Shown here: in pieces, positions 5,227 to 7,325 of the stretch
How the letters are laid out: each line of letters starts with the position of its first letter
Position numbering within the stretch: position 1 is the first letter of the stretch
Assembly (NCBI GenBank): GCA_023432655.1
Contig: JAEYUK010000239.1
Span: 1 to 7,325 of the forward strand
From: Pseudomonadota bacterium
GTDB lineage: Bacteria; Bdellovibrionota; Bacteriovoracia; Bacteriovoracales; Bacteriovoracaceae
DNA length: 7,325 bases
Reading direction: 5' to 3'
Notes under the pieces: model-generated
What the model was told of the DNA's origin: nothing
Databases searched by the model: none
The model's input: only the letters and a program-made list of their open reading frames with translations
Program-made: the position numbers and the translations under genes

Positions 5227-5580
5227 ATGATCACTTACGAAAATTACAAAATTATCCACCTGGTTTCTGTTATGATTTTACTTTCGGGACTAGGAATTAG
5301 TTTTTACGGAAATCAAATCAAGCACATTAAAATCCTCACCGGGATTGCCACTCTTTTCACTCTTGTGGGTGGGATGGGGTTAATGGCCCGTCTTGGTATC
5401 GGTCATACAACTGGCTGGCCTCTTTGGATTAAAATTAAAATGGCGATCTGGTTTCTGGTAGCAATCGGCGGAGCCATTGTGGCCAAGCGTTTTCCTAAAT
5501 ACGGAAAGCCGGCCTACTTTCTTTCGATCGTGCTTTTCGCTCTTGCATCTGCAGCTGCTAACTACAAATTTGGTAACTAA
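5227..5580 (+). CDS. Four-helix integral membrane protein, SirB2/CopD-like (117 aa)
   Basis: The protein is almost entirely hydrophobic, with four predicted membrane segments at about residues 9-27, 36-54, 66-86 and 95-112. It has a histidine early in helix 1 (KIIHLVS, H11) and [12 protein letters not shown] entering helix 3. This layout resembles the small SirB2/CopD/DUF-type membrane proteins, in which an N-terminal KxxH and a W-x-K entry to helix 3 recur. The resemblance is to overall pattern rather than a diagnostic motif, so the family call is tentative and the function unknown. The ribosome binding site AAAGGAG (5211-5217) overlaps the pepD stop, only 14 nt separate the genes, and a terminator follows the tandem stops TAATAA. 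It is therefore the last gene of the pepD transcript. Confidence 0.8.
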   Translation: MITYENYKIIHLVSVMILLSGLGISFYGNQIKHIKILTGIATLFTLVGGMGLMARLGIGHTTGWPLWIKIKMAIWFLVAIGGAIVAKRFPKYGKPAYFLSIVLFALASAAANYKFGN

Positions 5581-5581
5581 T

Positions 5582-5610
5582 AAGAGGGGAGAGTCATCTC
5601 CCTTCTTTTT
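5582..5610 (+). terminator. Intrinsic terminator of the pepD operon
   Basis: An 11-bp stem (5582-5592 with 5597-5607, core GGGAGA/TCTCCC, one G-U pair) closes a GTCA loop and runs into TTCTTTTT. It starts directly after the membrane-protein stop codon at 5578-5580. Confidence 0.88.
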
Positions 5611-5647
5611 CCTTTTCATTCCTTCTTAATAGCTTCAAAATAAAGAT

Positions 5648-5875
5648 ATGATTTTAATTCATTATCTTCTTCAAATATTTATCTACGTATTAATCATTGA
5701 TGTCATCTTGAGCTACTTCCCACAGTTAAAGTCTCAAGAATGGGCCCGAAAACTGCACCAGATAGCAGATATTCCGCAAAAGCCGATTCGAGAAATGCTT
5801 CCGCAGGGATTGCCTCTTGATCCGACCCCAATGATCTTAATCATTCTTATTCAGATACTGATGTACTTACTTTAA
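5648..5875 (+). CDS. YggT family integral membrane protein (75 aa)
   Basis: This is a single-repeat YggT protein. Helix 1 (about 4-24) ends in the family pattern LLxxDVxLSYFP (LIIDVILSYFP, 15-25). It is followed by a soluble loop with IADIPQKPIREMLP (39-52), matching the family's DPLLxPIRRxxP, then LPLDPTPMILIILIQIL (55-71) as helix 2, matching the LDxSPxxxxLxLQ pattern. Family members are found near cell-division and pyrroline-carboxylate reductase genes and have been linked to membrane or osmotic functions, but the exact role is unknown. The ATG at 5648 has only a weak TAAAG upstream and no clear promoter was found in 5611-5647. The following gene starts 21 nt after the stop, so the two probably form an operon. 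Confidence 0.85.
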   Translation: MILIHYLLQIFIYVLIIDVILSYFPQLKSQEWARKLHQIADIPQKPIREMLPQGLPLDPTPMILIILIQILMYLL

Positions 5876-5896
5876 TAACAACCTTTAAGGGATGCC

Positions 5897-6688
5897 ATGG
5901 ACGACATCGAATTCTTGGTTAATGAAACGTTTAAACACTTTGAGCAGAATTTCGCTCACGCGGAAGAATTGCCTGAATTAACCATGAAGGATGAATTGGT
6001 TAATCTGGTGGAATACCCGGCGACTTCCGGAGTTATTTATCATATCCAGAAATCAGCTTCTATTTTTGTCATCAGGACTTTTGTTTCTCAAAACATCAAA
6101 GATGATTTCCTAAGAATTGCCCAGTCCCCAGAAGAGTATCCAAGTTTACGCTTACTAGAGGGTGGAAATTCAGACATCGAAGGAAGACTTAAGTTTTTTA
6201 TCGTAGATAATCTCTTTCAGGCAGAAATTATCCATGATCAGATAAATAATCGAAGATTTCCCATACATGAAGAACTCATTTGTAACATTTCTGACCCTGG
6301 TTTTAGCTGGTGGCTCACTAAAAAAGAAAAAGGGTTTCAGCTGGCCTTTACGATGTCGGTGGCTTCGGAAGAGGGAACGATCAAGCTTGGTCCTATGGGA
6401 GACCGGGAAGTCGCCCTTAAGAATTTTCAGAATTTTGAAGAATTGGCGACCAAGGCCGGATTAGAAATGAACATCCAAAATGAAATCAATCGTGTTCAGT
6501 TTACTGATTGCGATGAGTTTTTATTAGAAGAATTGAAGGATGTTTTTGAGTTTGGGGTGATCACAGATACGATGCAGGAGCTTCTACGCTCGCTGGGTAA
6601 CATGACCACCTGGTTATACTTTCAGGAACTGGCGGCCATGCGCCGTTTTTGGATTCAAATTCAGTTTGATCTTAATACTGAAGCTTAA
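5897..6688 (+). CDS. Hypothetical soluble protein, 263 aa
   Basis: I do not recognise a family. The protein has no signal peptide and no membrane segment, and looks cytoplasmic, acidic and mixed alpha/beta. The first third (1-66) begins with an amphipathic acidic helix (FKHFEQNFAHAEEL) and two strands (GVIYHIQ, ASIFVIRTFVSQ). The middle has RLKFFIVDNLFQAEII (97-112) and FSWWLTKKEKGFQLAFTMSV (136-155). The C-terminal third is helical (DEFLLEELKDVFEF, MQELLRSLG, LYFQELAAMRRFW). It has two cysteines, C129 and C205, without metal-site spacing. The ATG at 5897 has AAGGGA (5887-5892) four bases upstream. It directly follows the YggT gene and is probably co-transcribed, so a link to envelope processes is possible but unproven. 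Its stop lies five bases from the stop of the convergent gene. Confidence 0.85.
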   Translation: MDDIEFLVNETFKHFEQNFAHAEELPELTMKDELVNLVEYPATSGVIYHIQKSASIFVIRTFVSQNIKDDFLRIAQSPEEYPSLRLLEGGNSDIEGRLKFFIVDNLFQAEIIHDQINNRRFPIHEELICNISDPGFSWWLTKKEKGFQLAFTMSVASEEGTIKLGPMGDREVALKNFQNFEELATKAGLEMNIQNEINRVQFTDCDEFLLEELKDVFEFGVITDTMQELLRSLGNMTTWLYFQELAAMRRFWIQIQFDLNTEA

Positions 6689-6718
6689 AGTTATTAATGT
6701 TTCGTAGATTTTAAGCTT
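6681..6718. repeat. 9-bp perfect inverted repeat spanning a convergent gene junction
   Basis: AAGCTTAAA (6681-6689) and TTTAAGCTT (6710-6718) enclose a 20-nt loop that contains the stop codon of the minus-strand gene; the plus-strand stop is in the left arm. No T run of useful length follows on either strand, so it is at best a weak bidirectional 3'-end structure. Confidence 0.45.
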
Positions 6719-6939
6719 TCTTCGTGCTTCGCTGCTAGATATCCAGTCACCATAAGCTGTGCCAGCATCCCTAGTTCTTCATCATCAGTAATACCGTAGA
6801 AGGTTTCGATGTGGTGGACGAATATCTCTACGTCCTCGTCTTTGAGATGTTTTTCAACCATCTCCATCATTGATTCCGATTCCATCTTCTCTAAAGATTC
6901 AAAGAAGGAAGTAAGAATTTGATGTTTTTCTGAGCTCAT
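6694..6939 (-). CDS. Hypothetical small acidic protein, 81 aa
   Basis: I do not recognise a family. The chain has 18 acidic residues against 7 lysines and no arginine, seven methionines, and no cysteine, signal peptide or membrane segment. It appears all-helical: helix QILTSFFESLEKMESESMMEMVEKHL (7-32), then DEDVEIFVHHIETFYGI, and DEELGMLAQLMVTGYLAAKHEE (53-74). The ATG at 6939 has a good ribosome binding site, AGAGGAA (6945-6951), five bases upstream, and a plausible promoter at 6988-7017, which support a real gene despite its size. It faces the 263-aa gene with five bases between stops. A small helical adaptor or regulator is a possibility only. Confidence 0.75.
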   Translation of the reverse strand: MSSEKHQILTSFFESLEKMESESMMEMVEKHLKDEDVEIFVHHIETFYGITDDEELGMLAQLMVTGYLAAKHEESLKSTKH

Positions 6940-6987
6940 TTAAGTTCCTCTTGGTGTCACTGTTGCACCACGATAATTAATTCTTGT

Positions 6988-7017
6988 CTTATACTAAAGT
7001 AAGTGAGAACAATTGAA
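6988..7017 (-). promoter_or_regulatory. Candidate promoter of the 81-aa acidic protein gene
   Basis: On the minus strand TTCAAT (7012-7017) and TATAAG (6988-6993) are 18 bp apart, giving a leader of about 40 nt. The -10 hexamer is identical to that of secreted paralogue B; the -35 is weak. Confidence 0.4.
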
Positions 7018-7025
7018 TAATACTT

Positions 7026-7053
7026 TGTTTTCTATGACAAATTTGCTTAGAAT
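7026..7053 (+). promoter_or_regulatory. Candidate promoter of the exported protein gene at 7099
   Basis: TTGTTT (7026-7031) and TAGAAT (7048-7053, five of six consensus bases) are 16 bp apart, about 38 nt before the ribosome binding site and start region. The -35 is weak, and an ATGACA at 7034-7039 is an alternative without a well-spaced -10. Confidence 0.35.
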
Positions 7054-7098
7054 TAAAGGTATTTAAATTTTACTGATTGTAAGGAAGGCAACCCCACT

Positions 7099-7325
7099 AT
7101 GAAAAGTATCTCCCTGCTGATTTTAACATTAACTGCGACGATGACTGTTGCCACTGCCCAAACAACGGTAAAACCTACATCTGAGACTCAGAAAACTAGC
7201 TTTCAAAAGTTTTATGATCGTTTAAGAATTACCTATCTTGGGTTTATCACTGGCCCTGGTGTTGGAGATGTTAAGGATGGTCAGTTTAATTATGCTTCAA
7301 CCTCACCTGAGACTGAAGTAAAAGA
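7099..7325 (+). CDS. Exported protein, N-terminal part, probably outer-membrane (3' truncated by window)
   Basis: Seventy-five codons are visible before the window ends. Residues 1-20 form a signal peptide: MKS, a hydrophobic core of Ile, Leu and Thr, then ATA before Q21. A Thr/Ser/Lys-rich linker (21-33) follows, then SFQKFYDRLRITYLGFITGPGV (34-55) and GDVKDGQFNYAS. The RLRITYLGFITGP segment looks like a first beta strand of an outer-membrane barrel, a pattern I associate with exported proteins of Bdellovibrio-like bacteria, but too little is present to name a family. The ATG at 7099 is preceded by AAGGAAGG (7081-7088) at about 10 bases. The gene is divergent from the 81-aa gene across 159 bp that hold a candidate promoter in each direction. 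Confidence 0.75.
   Translation, partial: MKSISLLILTLTATMTVATAQTTVKPTSETQKTSFQKFYDRLRITYLGFITGPGVGDVKDGQFNYASTSPETEVK

Noticed and set aside
5380..5619. Minus-strand frame of 79 codons
   Set aside because: Starts within the pepD operon terminator region and is antisense to the four-helix membrane protein.
6267..6464. Plus-strand frame of 65 codons
   Set aside because: Out-of-frame overlap inside the 263-aa gene, without start signals.

Overview
The window looks like chromosome from a Bdellovibrio-and-like organism, most plausibly class Bacteriovoracia (Bacteriovorax/Peredibacter type). This is an inference from moderately AT-rich composition, a tiny lysine/alanine histone-like protein, lineage-type small secreted proteins, and the start of an outer-membrane-type protein; no rRNA or other marker gene is present to prove it. 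No tRNA, rRNA, CRISPR array, insertion sequence or phage gene was seen.

Layout: (1) 1-214 is the C-terminal end of ClpA, followed by a 45-nt imperfect hairpin. (2) 442-624 is a 47-aa histone H1-like gene with its own strong terminator. (3) 687-1925 is a two-gene unit, a DUF502 membrane protein followed directly by a zinc-ribbon SAM methyltransferase. (4) 1892-2428 on the minus strand is a dCMP deaminase-type enzyme that overlaps the methyltransferase tail to tail by 34 bp and has a good sigma70-like promoter. (5) 2522-2842 is a rhodanese-like protein without the catalytic cysteine. (6) 2892-3625 on the minus strand holds two tandem paralogous small secreted proteins. Each has its own terminator and a matching promoter with a shared palindrome. 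(7) 3767-5580 is an operon of a PepD-like M20 dipeptidase and a four-helix membrane protein, ended by a terminator. (8) 5648-6688 is a YggT-family membrane protein followed by an unrecognised 263-aa soluble protein. (9) 6694-6939 on the minus strand is an unrecognised 81-aa acidic protein. (10) 7099 to the end is the start of a secreted, probably outer-membrane protein.

Most genes are ordinary housekeeping or envelope functions and no single large new system is evident. The most distinctive material is the secreted paralogue pair, which shares a conserved signal peptide, ribosome binding site, promoter and candidate operator while the mature domains have diverged to about one third identity. 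Other points of note are the reuse of one terminator design (GCCCTC / GAGGGC stem, 4-nt loop) at three places, the inactive rhodanese-like protein, and several inverted repeats at gene ends and starts. Promoter calls are by eye against sigma70 consensus and are weaker than the gene calls.
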